From contig NZ_CP135079.1 in the NCBI RefSeq assembly GCF_032121415.1, positions 124,001-188,000 on the forward strand: a stretch of 64,000 nt of DNA, in the 5' to 3' direction. This DNA is from Streptomyces parvus. Lineage in GTDB: Bacteria; Actinomycetota; Actinomycetes; Streptomycetales; Streptomycetaceae. The first letter of the stretch is position 1. The number at the start of each line of letters is the position of its first letter. Made by a program: the position numbers and the translations under genes. Shown piece by piece: positions 35,451-43,528 of the stretch. The notes under the pieces are model-generated. The model saw only the letters and a list, made by a program, of their open reading frames with translations, searched no databases and was not told the origin of the DNA.

Positions 35451-37550
35451 TCACACCAGGTAGGGCAGCAAGGTGTCCGGGGTGAGGGGCAGTTGGCGCA
35501 GCCGGGCGCCGGTGGCGTGGCGGACCGCGTTGCCGATGGCGGCGGCGGTGCCGACGATCCCGATCTCGCCGATGCCCTTGCTGCCCATCGGGTTGAGATG
35601 GCGGTCGTCCTCCTCGATCCAGTGGGCCTGGATGTCGGCGGTGTCCGCGCAGACGGGCACGTGGTAGGAGGCGAGGTCCTTCGCGGTGAAGTCGCCGAAG
35701 ACCGGGTCGATGCCGCAGCCCTCGGTGAGAGCCATGCCGATGCCCATCACCATGCCGCCGGTGAACTGGGAGCGGGCGGTGCGCGCATTGAGGATCCGCC
35801 CGGCGGCATACACCCCGAGGAGCCGGCGGACGCGCACCTCGCCGGTGACGGCGTCGACGGCCGTCTCGACGAAGTGGGCGCCGAAGGCGTGCCGGGCGTA
35901 CGGGGACTCCTCGGCGGTCTCCTGCTCGGTGTCGGCGGTGGCGGTGATCCCCTCGGCGGGGAGCGGCCCGGAGTGCCCGGCGAGGCGGGCGGCGAGGTCG
36001 GCAGCGGCCTTGTGCACGGCCCAGCCCCAGGAGGCGGTGCCGGAGGAGCCGCCGGCCAGCGGGGCGGTGGGCAGGTCGGTGGAGCCGATGTCGACGTGGA
36101 CGGCAGCCGGGTCGACGCCGAGCGCGTCGGCGGCGATCTGGGCCAGCACGGTACGGGCCCCGGTGCCGATGTCGGTGGCGTTGACCCGGATGCGCAGGGA
36201 GCCGTCCGGGGAGGCGTGGGCGCTCGCGGTGGACCGGGAGACGAGGACCGGGTACGTCGCGGAGGCCACGCCCGTACCGATGAGCCACCGGCCCTCCTGG
36301 CGACCGGCGGGGCGGGGGTCGCGGCCGTGCCAGCCGAACCGTGCCGCACCGTCGCGCAGGCAGGCGGCGAGGCCGCGGCTGCTGAAGGGGCGGCCGCTGT
36401 CCGGTTCGGTCGCGGGTTCGTTGCGCAGCCGCAGCTCCACGGGGTCGAGGCCGAGCGCGGAGGCGAGTTCGTCCATGGCGGACTCCAGGGCGTACATCCC
36501 CGAGGCCTCCCCCGGGGCGCGCATCCAGGAGGGGCTGGGCACGTCGAGGGCGACCACCCGGTGCCCGGTGCGGCTGTTCGGCGAGGCGTACATGACGCGG
36601 GCGGGCACGGCGGCCTGCTCGACGAACTCCTTCACGGTGGAGGTCTGGGTGACCACCTCGTGGCTGACGGCGGTGAGCACGCCGTCGAGGTCGGCGCCGA
36701 GCCGGACCCGCTGGATCGTGGGGGCCCGGTGGCCGACGACCTCGGCGAGCTGGGCCCGGGGGAAGACGAGCTTGACGGGGCGTCCGGTGTGCCGGGCGGC
36801 CATCGCGGCCAGGACCCCCTGGGGGCGGGTGGTGCCCTTCGAGCCGAAGCCGCCGCCGACGTGCTCGGAGACCACGGTGATCTGTTCCGGGTCGAGACCG
36901 AACGCCTGGGCCAGGCTCTCGCGGACCTTGGTGGAGCCCTGGCTGGAGTCGTGGACGGTGAGATGTCCGTCGGCCCATACGGCGGTGGCGGCGTGCGGCT
37001 CCATGGGGTGGTTGTGCAGCGCGTCCATCCGGTACGTGGCGTCGATCTGGACGGGCGAGGCGGCGAGGGCCCGTTCCACGTCGCCGCGGCTGCGGACGGC
37101 GGGAAACCCGCCGTTGGCCTCCTCGGGCGTGTACAGGCCGGGGTGGTCCTCGGTGAGGGTGACGTCGTGCGGGTCGCGTTCGTACTCGATGTGGAGCTCC
37201 CCGGCTCCGGTCCGGGCGGCTTCCGGAGAATCCGCGATCACGAGGGCGACCGGCATGCCGTGGTGCGGGACGCGGTCGTCCTGGAGCACGGCGAGAATCG
37301 GGTCGTCGGGCTCCTGGAGCCGGGGCGCGTTGTCGTGGGTGAGGACGGAGTGGACGCCGGGGACGGCGAGGGCGTCGACGGCCCGTACGGCGGTGACGCG
37401 GCCGGCCGCGACGGTGGCCGGGACGGTCCAGGCGTACAGACAGCCGGCGGGCGTACGGTCGGCCGCGTAGCGGGCGGTTCCGGTGACCTTGGCCCGGGCC
37501 TCTCTGCGGACGACGGGCGCACCGGGGAACTGCGGGGCTTGCGTGGTCAT
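35451..37550 (-). CDS. Xanthine-dehydrogenase-family aldehyde oxidoreductase, molybdopterin subunit
   Basis: 699 residues, last gene of a three-gene operon. The N-terminal ald_Xan_dh a/b hammerhead (VVRREARAKVTGTARYAADR) is followed by molybdopterin-binding segments (VSEHVGGGFGSKGTTRPQ, MRAPGEASGMYALESAMDE) and the catalytic Glu loop GSKGIGEIGIVGTAAAIGNA. Together with the FAD and 2Fe-2S subunits it should hydroxylate an aldehyde or N-heterocycle using water, like YagR of E. coli. Substrate unknown. It is 186 bp downstream of the FAD gene, a gap holding tandem repeats. Confidence 0.92.
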   Translation of the reverse strand: MTTQAPQFPGAPVVRREARAKVTGTARYAADRTPAGCLYAWTVPATVAAGRVTAVRAVDALAVPGVHSVLTHDNAPRLQEPDDPILAVLQDDRVPHHGMPVALVIADSPEAARTGAGELHIEYERDPHDVTLTEDHPGLYTPEEANGGFPAVRSRGDVERALAASPVQIDATYRMDALHNHPMEPHAATAVWADGHLTVHDSSQGSTKVRESLAQAFGLDPEQITVVSEHVGGGFGSKGTTRPQGVLAAMAARHTGRPVKLVFPRAQLAEVVGHRAPTIQRVRLGADLDGVLTAVSHEVVTQTSTVKEFVEQAAVPARVMYASPNSRTGHRVVALDVPSPSWMRAPGEASGMYALESAMDELASALGLDPVELRLRNEPATEPDSGRPFSSRGLAACLRDGAARFGWHGRDPRPAGRQEGRWLIGTGVASATYPVLVSRSTASAHASPDGSLRIRVNATDIGTGARTVLAQIAADALGVDPAAVHVDIGSTDLPTAPLAGGSSGTASWGWAVHKAAADLAARLAGHSGPLPAEGITATADTEQETAEESPYARHAFGAHFVETAVDAVTGEVRVRRLLGVYAAGRILNARTARSQFTGGMVMGIGMALTEGCGIDPVFGDFTAKDLASYHVPVCADTADIQAHWIEEDDRHLNPMGSKGIGEIGIVGTAAAIGNAVRHATGARLRQLPLTPDTLLPYLV

Positions 37551-37640
37551 GGCGGGGATCCTCGGGGGTCGGTGGTGCGGGAGGGCAGCCGTTGCCTGCG
37601 GGGGCAGCGGAGACGGCGAGTCAACCGCCGCCGGCGCGGG

Positions 37641-37715
37641 ATCAGCCGGTGTCCGGGCGGGGTCGCCGGCCCGGGCGGGGTCGGCCGGTCCGGGCGGGGT
37701 CGGCCGGTCCGGGCG
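37641..37715. repeat. Four 18-19 bp tandem repeats inside the oxidoreductase operon
   Basis: Unit GGGTCGGCCGGTCCGGGCG occurs twice exactly (37678-37696, 37697-37715), once with changes (37660-37677) and once degenerate (37641-37659), in the gap between the FAD and molybdopterin subunit genes. Slippage-prone array; no spacers, so not CRISPR. Confidence 0.85.
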
Positions 37716-37736
37716 GGAGCAGCGGGGACGCCGGGC

Positions 37737-38738
37737 TCAGCCGGTCCGGGTCGGCTGCCGTTCGCTGAGTTCGCCGAGCACGTCCAGGGCGAGGCGGCGG
37801 GCGAGGTCCACCTTGAACGCGTTGTCGCGCAGCGGCCGCGCCTCGGCCAGCTCGGCGATCAGGGCGTGCTGGAAGGCGGCGGGGGTGGCCGGGGCGTCCC
37901 GCAGCTCGGCCTCGGCCCTGCGGGCCCGCCACGGCCGGTGGGCGACGCCGCCGAACGCGAGCGTGGCGTGCTCCACGCGGCCCGCCGCCACCCGGAGCGT
38001 GGCGGCGACGGAGACCAGCGCGAAGGCGAAACTGGCCCGGTCGCGGGCCTTGCGGTAGCAGGAGGCCGCCCCGGGCGCCGGCGGCGGGAGCACCACCTCG
38101 GTGATCAGCTCGCCGGGCCTGATCACGGTGTCCTGGTCGGGGTTCTCCCCCGGCAGGCGGTGAAACTCGGCGAGCGGTACGGCCCGTTCGCCCTCGGGTC
38201 CCACGAGGAGCACCGTCGCGTCCAGCGCGGCGAGCGCCACGGCCATGTCGGACGGGTTGGTGGCAACGCACTCCGACGAGTGCCCGAGGATCGCGAGGTC
38301 GCGGTGGGTCCCCTCGAGCGCGGGGCAGCCGGAGCCGGGGAGCCGTTTGTTGCAAGGCTTGGAGACGTCCTGGAAATAGCGGCACCGGGTGCGCTGGAGC
38401 AGGTTGCCGCCGGTGGTGGCGGCGTTGCGGAGCTGCCCGGAGGCCCCGGCCAGCAGCGCCTGGGACAAGGCCGGGTAGTGCTCCGTCACGTCGGGGTGGG
38501 CGGCGAGGTCGCTGTTGCGCACGGTGGCGCCGATGCTCAGGCCGCCGTCCGACGTCCGGGTCACCCGGTCCAGGGGCAGCCCGGAGACGTCGATGAGGAC
38601 CCGGGGCGTCTCCACGCCGAGCTTCATCAGGTCCACCAGATTGGTGCCGCCGCCCAGGAAGCGCGCGCCGGGGCCGGCCGCGCAGAGCTGGACGGCCTCG
38701 TCGGTGGAGGCGGGGCGCGCATAGCCGAACGGTTTCAC
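37737..38738 (-). CDS. Xanthine-dehydrogenase-family FAD subunit
   Basis: 333 residues from a GTG that overlaps the 2Fe-2S gene stop (GTGA). FAD-binding PCMH domain: ARFLGGGTNLVDLMKLGVE, then QLRNAATTGGNLLQRTRCRY with a Cys-rich stretch (CRYFQDVSKPCNKRLPGSGC) that is typical of YagS and related subunits holding an extra FeS cluster. It relays electrons from the molybdenum centre through 2Fe-2S clusters to an acceptor. Second gene of the operon. Confidence 0.92.
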   Translation of the reverse strand: MKPFGYARPASTDEAVQLCAAGPGARFLGGGTNLVDLMKLGVETPRVLIDVSGLPLDRVTRTSDGGLSIGATVRNSDLAAHPDVTEHYPALSQALLAGASGQLRNAATTGGNLLQRTRCRYFQDVSKPCNKRLPGSGCPALEGTHRDLAILGHSSECVATNPSDMAVALAALDATVLLVGPEGERAVPLAEFHRLPGENPDQDTVIRPGELITEVVLPPPAPGAASCYRKARDRASFAFALVSVAATLRVAAGRVEHATLAFGGVAHRPWRARRAEAELRDAPATPAAFQHALIAELAEARPLRDNAFKVDLARRLALDVLGELSERQPTRTG

Positions 38739-39295
38739 TCGATCACGTCCTCGATGGCTTCGACGATCCGGGGGTAGGCCCCGCACCGGCACAGGTTGCC
38801 GCTCATGCGTTCCCGGATCTCCTCGGCGTCGAGCGCGACCGGCCCGGTCGCGGTGTCCGGCCGGGTGACGTGCGAGGGGTGCCCGTCCGCGGCCTCGCGG
38901 AGCATGCCCACGGCGGAGCAGATCTGGCCCGGGGTGCAGAAGCCGCACTGGAGGGCGTCCCGCTCGACGAACGCGTGCTGCACCGGGTGCAGACTCTCGC
39001 CGTCGGCGAGCCCTTCCACCGTGGTGATCGTGGCGCCGTCCTGGGTGACGGCGAGCAGCAGGCAGCTGTTGATCCGCCGTCCGTCGACGAGGACCGTGCA
39101 GGCTCCGCACTGGCCGTGGTCGCAGCCCATCTTGGCCCCGGTGAGCCCGAAGCGCTCCCGGAGCGTCTCCAGGACGGTGGCGCGGTGGTCGACGGTCAGC
39201 GTCGCCTCCTCACCGTTGACGAACAGGGTCACGGTGGAGTGTTCGTCGACGACCGGTTCCGGTTCGAGGTCCGCTCCGAGAGCGAGGGAATCCAT
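38735..39295 (-). CDS. Xanthine-dehydrogenase-family 2Fe-2S subunit
   Basis: 186 residues, first gene of the operon. Plant-type ferredoxin cluster CDHGQCGACTVLVDG with a later Cys in NSCLLLA, then the second cluster in the helical domain CGFCTPGQICSA and NLCRCGAYPRIVEAI. Domain order and length match YagT but without its Tat signal, so the complex here is probably cytoplasmic. An MDSLALGADLEPEPVVDEHS N-terminal extension precedes the first strand. Confidence 0.93.
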   Translation of the reverse strand: MDSLALGADLEPEPVVDEHSTVTLFVNGEEATLTVDHRATVLETLRERFGLTGAKMGCDHGQCGACTVLVDGRRINSCLLLAVTQDGATITTVEGLADGESLHPVQHAFVERDALQCGFCTPGQICSAVGMLREAADGHPSHVTRPDTATGPVALDAEEIRERMSGNLCRCGAYPRIVEAIEDVIE

Positions 39296-39380
39296 GCGCG
39301 CGCCTTTCGCTTCGCCGCGGGGCAGGTCCCGCCCCCGGTCGGTTGCCGGTCGTGTTCCGGGTGTGTCCTCGTCCGGGCGG

Positions 39381-39770
39381 TCAGCGGCTCTGCAGCCGCA
39401 GCCGGACCTCCTGCTCCTGGTCCCCGGCGGCCGTGCCGACGACGCTCACCGCGAAGGCCCCGGCGAGGTGGGTACGCAGCCGGTCGACGGCCCAGTAGCC
39501 CCCCTGGGCGTCCACCGTGACCGGTGCGGTGAGGTGGGCGGGGGTGGCGTCGGCCTTCGGTTCGGACACGTCGACGGTGGTGACCCAGACGGTCGGGCGG
39601 GGGCCGGAGGTCTGCTCGGGGGTCTCGCCCATCGGGTGGTCGGAGGCGAAGCCGGTGGCGAGTACGTCGAAGACGGTCCGGGCGTCCTCGGTGCCGCAGC
39701 GGCTGAGCGAGACCACCACCTCCCGGCCCGCCGGGTGCTCCTCGCCGCTCTGCTCGGGGGTGCTGTTCAC
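39381..39770 (-). CDS. Hypothetical protein (SsgA-unrelated, small soluble)
   Basis: 129 residues; GTG 39770 after GGAAGGAA. The sequence (VVVSLSRCGTEDARTVFDVL, WVTTVDVSEPKADATPAHL) alternates strands and a helix and ends LRLQSR; no known domain recognised. It lies 85 bp downstream of nothing on its strand and 85 bp upstream of the oxidoreductase operon start, so it may be transcribed with it. It diverges from DUF6479; both share the 153-bp region with GGGTAT boxes. Confidence 0.68.
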   Translation of the reverse strand: MNSTPEQSGEEHPAGREVVVSLSRCGTEDARTVFDVLATGFASDHPMGETPEQTSGPRPTVWVTTVDVSEPKADATPAHLTAPVTVDAQGGYWAVDRLRTHLAGAFAVSVVGTAAGDQEQEVRLRLQSR

Positions 39771-39856
39771 CGTGGTTCCTTCCGGGGGTCTGAACTTCCT
39801 GAGGGCGGGCAGGAGGGCTGTCCTGACCCGCGGTCTTGAAACGCGTTTCCCCTGAG

Positions 39857-39914
39857 ATACCCATAAAACATGAATTGCTGTGAATAGCTGACTGATGCCC
39901 TTCTCCCGGGGTAT
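39857..39914. promoter_or_regulatory. Divergent sigma-B-like promoter elements
   Basis: On the plus strand GACT-N15-GGGTAT (39890-39914) matches the Streptomyces SigB/SigH-type consensus GNNT-N14-16-GGGTAY and ends 9 bp before the DUF6479 ATG. On the minus strand a second GGGTAT (39862-39857) points at the gene starting at 39770, but no matching -35 is seen at the right distance. Predicted from consensus only. Confidence 0.4.
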
Positions 39915-39923
39915 GCGGATGAC

Positions 39924-40265
39924 ATGGATGTTCTGAAGGCAGTCAATGCGGTCGATGCGCCCGCCGAGGTCACGCTCGCGGCCGGCACAGGGGCCCTCGG
40001 GGTCTTCATGGGTGTCGTGGCGCTGGCCGTCGTGGCCCTGCTGATCGGGGGCTTCCTCCTCAGCAAGCGCAAGCACGACGCCGAGCCGCCGCCGCCCCAG
40101 CCCCATGAGCAGCCGCCGAAGCCCGAGCGGCGTACGCACATCGAGCAGACCGACCCGCATTCCTCCGACCACTTCCCCGAGGACGGCCGCGCGCTGTCGC
40201 CGTACGAGCTGAAGGACCACGGCAACGGCCCCCTGCCGCCCGACGAGGAGCAGCCCCGCGGATGA
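39924..40265 (+). CDS. DUF6479-like small membrane protein
   Basis: 113 residues. One transmembrane helix (FMGVVALAVVALLIGGFLL, residues ~29-47) followed by a basic stop-transfer (SKRKHD) and a Pro/Glu/His-rich cytoplasmic tail (EPPPPQPHEQPPKPERRTH; SPYELKDHGN). This layout fits the streptomycete DUF6479 family; function unknown. No ribosome-binding site is visible, and the predicted promoter implies an almost leaderless mRNA. Confidence 0.72.
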   Translation: MDVLKAVNAVDAPAEVTLAAGTGALGVFMGVVALAVVALLIGGFLLSKRKHDAEPPPPQPHEQPPKPERRTHIEQTDPHSSDHFPEDGRALSPYELKDHGNGPLPPDEEQPRG

Positions 40266-40290
40266 CCCGCCGTCTTCGCCGAGTCCACCT

Positions 40291-40347
40291 CCCGCAACGC
40301 GCGCCGCGCCCCGCACCGGGCGCGCGGCGCGCTGCCCGCGTTGCGGG
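40291..40347 (+). terminator. Large hairpin after the DUF6479 gene
   Basis: Outer arms CCCGCAACGCG (40291-40301) and CGCGTTGCGGG (40337-40347) are perfectly complementary, with a second GC-rich hairpin inside the loop. It starts 25 bp after the stop. Confidence 0.65.
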
Positions 40348-40425
40348 ACCGGGCGGGCCGGTTGAGGCTGGTGCTGGACCGCAGCGGCCGGGCAGGACGC
40401 CGCTCCCTGACGAAGGCAGTGGACC

Positions 40426-41238
40426 ATGACCGGAAGCGACCCCCGTACGGCCTCCTCGGCAGCGCCCCTGACGGGGCCGGCCGCACCGTGCTGGGTCACC
40501 CTCATGACGCGGGACCGGGAGACCGCCGAGCGGTTCTACTCCGAGGTCCTGGGCTGGTCGTTCCGACCCGGGCGGCTCGGGTCCGACTTCTCGGTCGCCT
40601 ACCGCGGCCAGGTCCCGGTGGCCGGCCTCTTCGCCGTCTCCTCGGCGTTCCAGGTCGCAGTGGCCTGGACACCGTACTTCGCGGTGGAGGACGCGAACGT
40701 GGCCGCCGCCCGGATCCGCGAGCGCAGCGGGACGGTGGCGGTGGGACCGCTGACGCTCGGCAAGGGGCGCGGGGTGCTGGCCTCGGACCGGGACGGGGCG
40801 TCCTTCGGCCTCTGGGAGCGCACCGAGCCCTCCACTTCCCCGCCGGCCCCCGCCGACCACGCGCACGCCTGGCTGCGGCTGCGGACCCGGAACGCCTTCG
40901 ACGCGGCGATCTTCTACGGCGAGGTGCTCGACTGGGCGAGCGGGCGGCCGGGGGGCTGCGACGTCGCGTACGAGGGCGAAGAGGTCATCGTGCGGTGCGA
41001 GGAGCATCCGCTGGCCCGGATCAGCTCCGGTGCCGTGGAGTCCGCGGCCGACCCGCTGGTGCGCCCGCACTGGCAGGTCCAGTTCCCGGTGGCGGACCTC
41101 GCGGAGACGGTCTCCGCTGCCGAGCGGCACGGCGGCGCCCTCGTCGAGGAACGCACCGGCTTCGAGGGCACCGAGGTCACGCTGCGGGATCCGGACGGCG
41201 CGCTGTTCGCGGTGACGGATGTGCACAGCCCCGCCTGA
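40426..41238 (+). CDS. VOC family protein (two glyoxalase-like modules)
   Basis: 270 residues with two vicinal-oxygen-chelate repeats: CWVTLMTRDRETAERFYSEV starts the first and HAWLRLRTRNAFDAAIFYGE the second, each ending in a strand like DRDGASFGLWE or DPDGALFAVTD. Metal ligands are not conserved in the usual His/Glu positions, so it may be a binding protein rather than a glyoxalase. The tandem layout recalls proteins related to antibiotic or hydroxylase subunits. IS481 has inserted 6 bp after its stop codon without harming it. Confidence 0.82.
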   Translation: MTGSDPRTASSAAPLTGPAAPCWVTLMTRDRETAERFYSEVLGWSFRPGRLGSDFSVAYRGQVPVAGLFAVSSAFQVAVAWTPYFAVEDANVAAARIRERSGTVAVGPLTLGKGRGVLASDRDGASFGLWERTEPSTSPPAPADHAHAWLRLRTRNAFDAAIFYGEVLDWASGRPGGCDVAYEGEEVIVRCEEHPLARISSGAVESAADPLVRPHWQVQFPVADLAETVSAAERHGGALVEERTGFEGTEVTLRDPDGALFAVTDVHSPA

Positions 41239-41243
41239 CAGCC

Positions 41244-41249
41244 CCTAGG
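41244..41249. repeat. Left target-site duplication of the IS (CCTAGG)
   Basis: CCTAGG at 41244-41249 abuts the left IS end; an identical hexamer abuts the right end (42305-42310). It fits the NCTAGN target reported for IS481. Confidence 0.8.
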
Positions 41250-42304
41250 TGTATTGATCACGAGCGTTGTTAACGCCGACCGGGCTTGATCATGGCGAAG
41301 ACCTCCGGTGTGGTGGAGGTGTCTAGGCTCCACACCACACACGGAGGTCTTCGTGTCCCACCGTAATGCCCGGCTGACCGTTCACGGCAGGCGAATCCTG
41401 GTCGATCGCGTCCTCGGTGGGCGGCCAGTTGCCCATGTGGCGGCCGAAATGGGCATATCCAGGCCTACCGCCCACAAGTGGATCCGCCGTTGGCGCGCGG
41501 AGGGTGACTCGGGCCTGGCCGACCGCTCCAGCAGGCCCCATCGCACACCGCACCGCACCCCACGGGCCGTCGAGGCTCGCGTCTGCGACCTCCGCAGGAC
41601 CCGCAAGCTCGGCCCCGCCCGCATCGGCCCGGTCCTGGGCCTGCCCGCCTCGACCGTGCACCGGATCCTGACCCGCCACAGTCTGAACCGGCTGTCCTGG
41701 ATCGACCGTCCGACCGGCACCCTGATCCGCCGCTACGAACGCGACCGGCCCGGCGAGCTGATCCACATCGACGTGAAGAAGCTCGGCCGGATCCCCGACG
41801 GCGGCGGTCACAGGACCCTGGGCCGCCAGGCCGGCCGCGCCACCCGCAGCAACATGGGCTTCGACTACATCCACTCTGCCGTCGACGACCATTCCCGCCT
41901 GGCCTACAGCGAGATCCACCCCGACGAGAAGGTCGCGACCTGCGCGGGCTTCCTCACCCGCGCAGCCGCCTTCTTCCACCGCCAGGGCATCCCCCGCATC
42001 GAGCGGGTCCTGACGGACAACGCCTGGGCCTACCGCAAGGGCCTGGCCTGGAGGAACGCCCTCGCGGACCTCGGCGCCACAGGCAAGCTGACCCGGGCCT
42101 ACCGGCCCCAGACCAACGGCAAGGTCGAACGCTTCAACCGCACCCTGCTCGACGAATGGGCCTACATCCGGCCCTACACCGCCAACACCGAGCGGGCCGA
42201 AGCCCTGGCAGACTTCCTCCACACCTACAACCACCACCGCAGCCACACCGCACTCGGCGGCCACCCACCCATCACCCGTGTCAACAACCCTGCGGGTCAA
42301 TACA
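41250..42304 (+). mobile_element. IS481-family insertion sequence, complete
   Basis: 1055 bp bounded by imperfect terminal inverted repeats of ~25 bp, both beginning TGTATTGA and sharing an internal GTTGTT (left 41250-41274; right 42304-42280). Contains one transposase gene that runs into the right end. Flanked by CCTAGG duplications. It is inserted between two convergent genes and disrupts neither; the stop codon of the minus-strand gene (42306-42308) lies in the retained target copy. All catalytic parts are intact, so it may be active. Confidence 0.88.
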
Positions 42305-42309
42305 CCTAG
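41353..42309 (+). CDS. IS481-family transposase
   Basis: 318 residues from GTG 41353 (GGAGG upstream). N-terminal HTH (GGRPVAHVAAEMGISRPTAH) is followed by a second helical domain and the DDE integrase core: first Asp in LIHIDVKKLG, second in RVLTDNAWAYRKG, Glu in NGKVERFNRTLLDEWAY. The last IS base is the first base of the final sense codon; the stop TAG (42307-42309) belongs to the duplicated target, not the element. It therefore ends with GQYT set partly by host DNA. Confidence 0.93.
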   Translation: MSHRNARLTVHGRRILVDRVLGGRPVAHVAAEMGISRPTAHKWIRRWRAEGDSGLADRSSRPHRTPHRTPRAVEARVCDLRRTRKLGPARIGPVLGLPASTVHRILTRHSLNRLSWIDRPTGTLIRRYERDRPGELIHIDVKKLGRIPDGGGHRTLGRQAGRATRSNMGFDYIHSAVDDHSRLAYSEIHPDEKVATCAGFLTRAAAFFHRQGIPRIERVLTDNAWAYRKGLAWRNALADLGATGKLTRAYRPQTNGKVERFNRTLLDEWAYIRPYTANTERAEALADFLHTYNHHRSHTALGGHPPITRVNNPAGQYT

Positions 42310-42310
42310 G
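42305..42310. repeat. Right target-site duplication of the IS (CCTAGG)
   Basis: Second copy of CCTAGG. It supplies TAG to the transposase on the plus strand and, read as CTA, the stop codon of the DUF6328 gene on the minus strand. Confidence 0.8.
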
Positions 42311-42848
42311 GCCTCCGGCCTCCCCTGCCGGCCGTGTCGTCGCCGTCGCCCGTGTCGCTCTCGCGCGGGCCGGAACGTCCCCTGGCGAGGGCCCACAGCG
42401 GGAAGACGAACCAGCAGGCCAGGAACCACAGAGCCATCCCGCCGACCAGCCACAGGGCCGTCTCGTTGTGCAGGGCCACGCGCATGATCAGCAGCAGTGT
42501 CGAGCACATGGTGCAGAAGAGGAGCACCAGGCCCAGAACGGTCATCCGCGAGGCCCAGAGCACCGTCTCCGGCTTCATCCGGCGGCCGGTGAGCAGCCGG
42601 TGGTACGAGACGGGGCCGATGAGCGCCGCTGCGGTCGCGGAGCCGAGCATCACCGTCACCACGTAGATGTCCCGGTCGATGTCCCCCAGGTCCTCGAACC
42701 GGGACTGGAAGACCACCGCGAGCAGGAAGCCGAACAGGATCTGCACCCCGGTCTGCGCGACGCGCAGTTCCTGGAGGAGTTCGGACCACTGCCGGTCCGC
42801 CCGCTCCTCCTGGGTCTCCTCCCGGCCTCTGCCGTAGGTCTCCGTCAT
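42306..42848 (-). CDS. DUF6328-like membrane protein
   Basis: 180 residues; ATG 42848 with AGGAG upstream. An N-terminal amphipathic region (QWSELLQELRVAQTGVQILF) leads into four hydrophobic segments (FGFLLAVVF; VVTVMLGSATAAALIGPV; MTVLGLVLLFCTMCSTLLLI; TALWLVGGMALWFLACWF), as in the DUF6328 family of small actinobacterial membrane proteins. Function unknown. Its stop codon is in the IS target duplication but is unchanged by the insertion. Confidence 0.8.
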   Translation of the reverse strand: MTETYGRGREETQEERADRQWSELLQELRVAQTGVQILFGFLLAVVFQSRFEDLGDIDRDIYVVTVMLGSATAAALIGPVSYHRLLTGRRMKPETVLWASRMTVLGLVLLFCTMCSTLLLIMRVALHNETALWLVGGMALWFLACWFVFPLWALARGRSGPRESDTGDGDDTAGRGGRRP

Positions 42849-43056
42849 CGGTGTTCTCCTCGTCTCGACCCGACCGGGGCGCTTAGACACACGTTCGATC
42901 CGGGACTACAGGTGCCCCGACGGCGCGGGGCCAATCAGAACGCGCTCGACCTCGCTGTGCCGCGCGTCTAAGATCGCCGCACGGCATCGCGCGTCGGTCA
43001 CCGGCCGGGTGAGGCGTGGAGGTAGCCCGTGAGATGCCCGTTGGAGGCATTCCACC

Positions 43057-43437
43057 GTGTCAGTCGAGTTGAACCACACCATCATCCATTGCAAGGACAA
43101 CCGCGAGTCCGCCGAATTCTTCGCGGATCTGCTGGATCTGACGGTCGGCGAGGAGTGGGGTCCGTTCATCCCGGTCGTTCTCGCGAACAGCGTCACGCTG
43201 GATTTCGCGACGCTTCCCGCCGATTCGATCACCCCTCAGCACTACGCCTTCCTCGTTTCGGAGGCGGAGTTCGACTCCGCGTTCGCGAAGATCCAGGAGC
43301 TGGGAATCGAGTTCTACGCCGACCCCCGGCGGAAGCACCCCGGCGAGATCAACCGCAATGACGGCGGGCGGGGTGTGTATTTCCCCGATCCCGGCGGCCA
43401 TTGGCTGGAGCTGATCACTCGTCCGTACGGCGGCTGA
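43057..43437 (+). CDS. VOC family protein (single glyoxalase-like domain)
   Basis: 126 residues from GTG 43057. A single VOC unit: SVELNHTIIHCKDNRESAEF opens it and VYFPDPGGHWLELITRPYG closes it. His in NHTIIH and Glu in HWLELIT match metal-ligand positions of glyoxalase/bleomycin-resistance-type proteins. Possible roles are detoxification or dioxygenase-like chemistry; none indicated by context. Convergent with the GNAT gene across a strong hairpin. Confidence 0.85.
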   Translation: MSVELNHTIIHCKDNRESAEFFADLLDLTVGEEWGPFIPVVLANSVTLDFATLPADSITPQHYAFLVSEAEFDSAFAKIQELGIEFYADPRRKHPGEINRNDGGRGVYFPDPGGHWLELITRPYGG

Positions 43438-43463
43438 CCTGCACGGGGAGGAGTCACGTCCCG

Positions 43464-43504
43464 GACCGGGGCCGGGCCGCGCAAACCGCGGCCCGGCCCC
43501 GGTC
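43464..43504. terminator. Bidirectional hairpin terminator
   Basis: Perfect 18-bp stem GACCGGGGCCGGGCCGCG / CGCGGCCCGGCCCCGGTC with a 5-nt CAAAC loop, between the convergent VOC (+) and GNAT (-) genes. Confidence 0.85.
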
Positions 43505-43528
43505 GTCGTCCCCGGTACGACGCGCGCC

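Noticed and set aside
37641..37715. Possible CRISPR array
   Set aside because: Repeats are contiguous without spacers and no cas genes are present.
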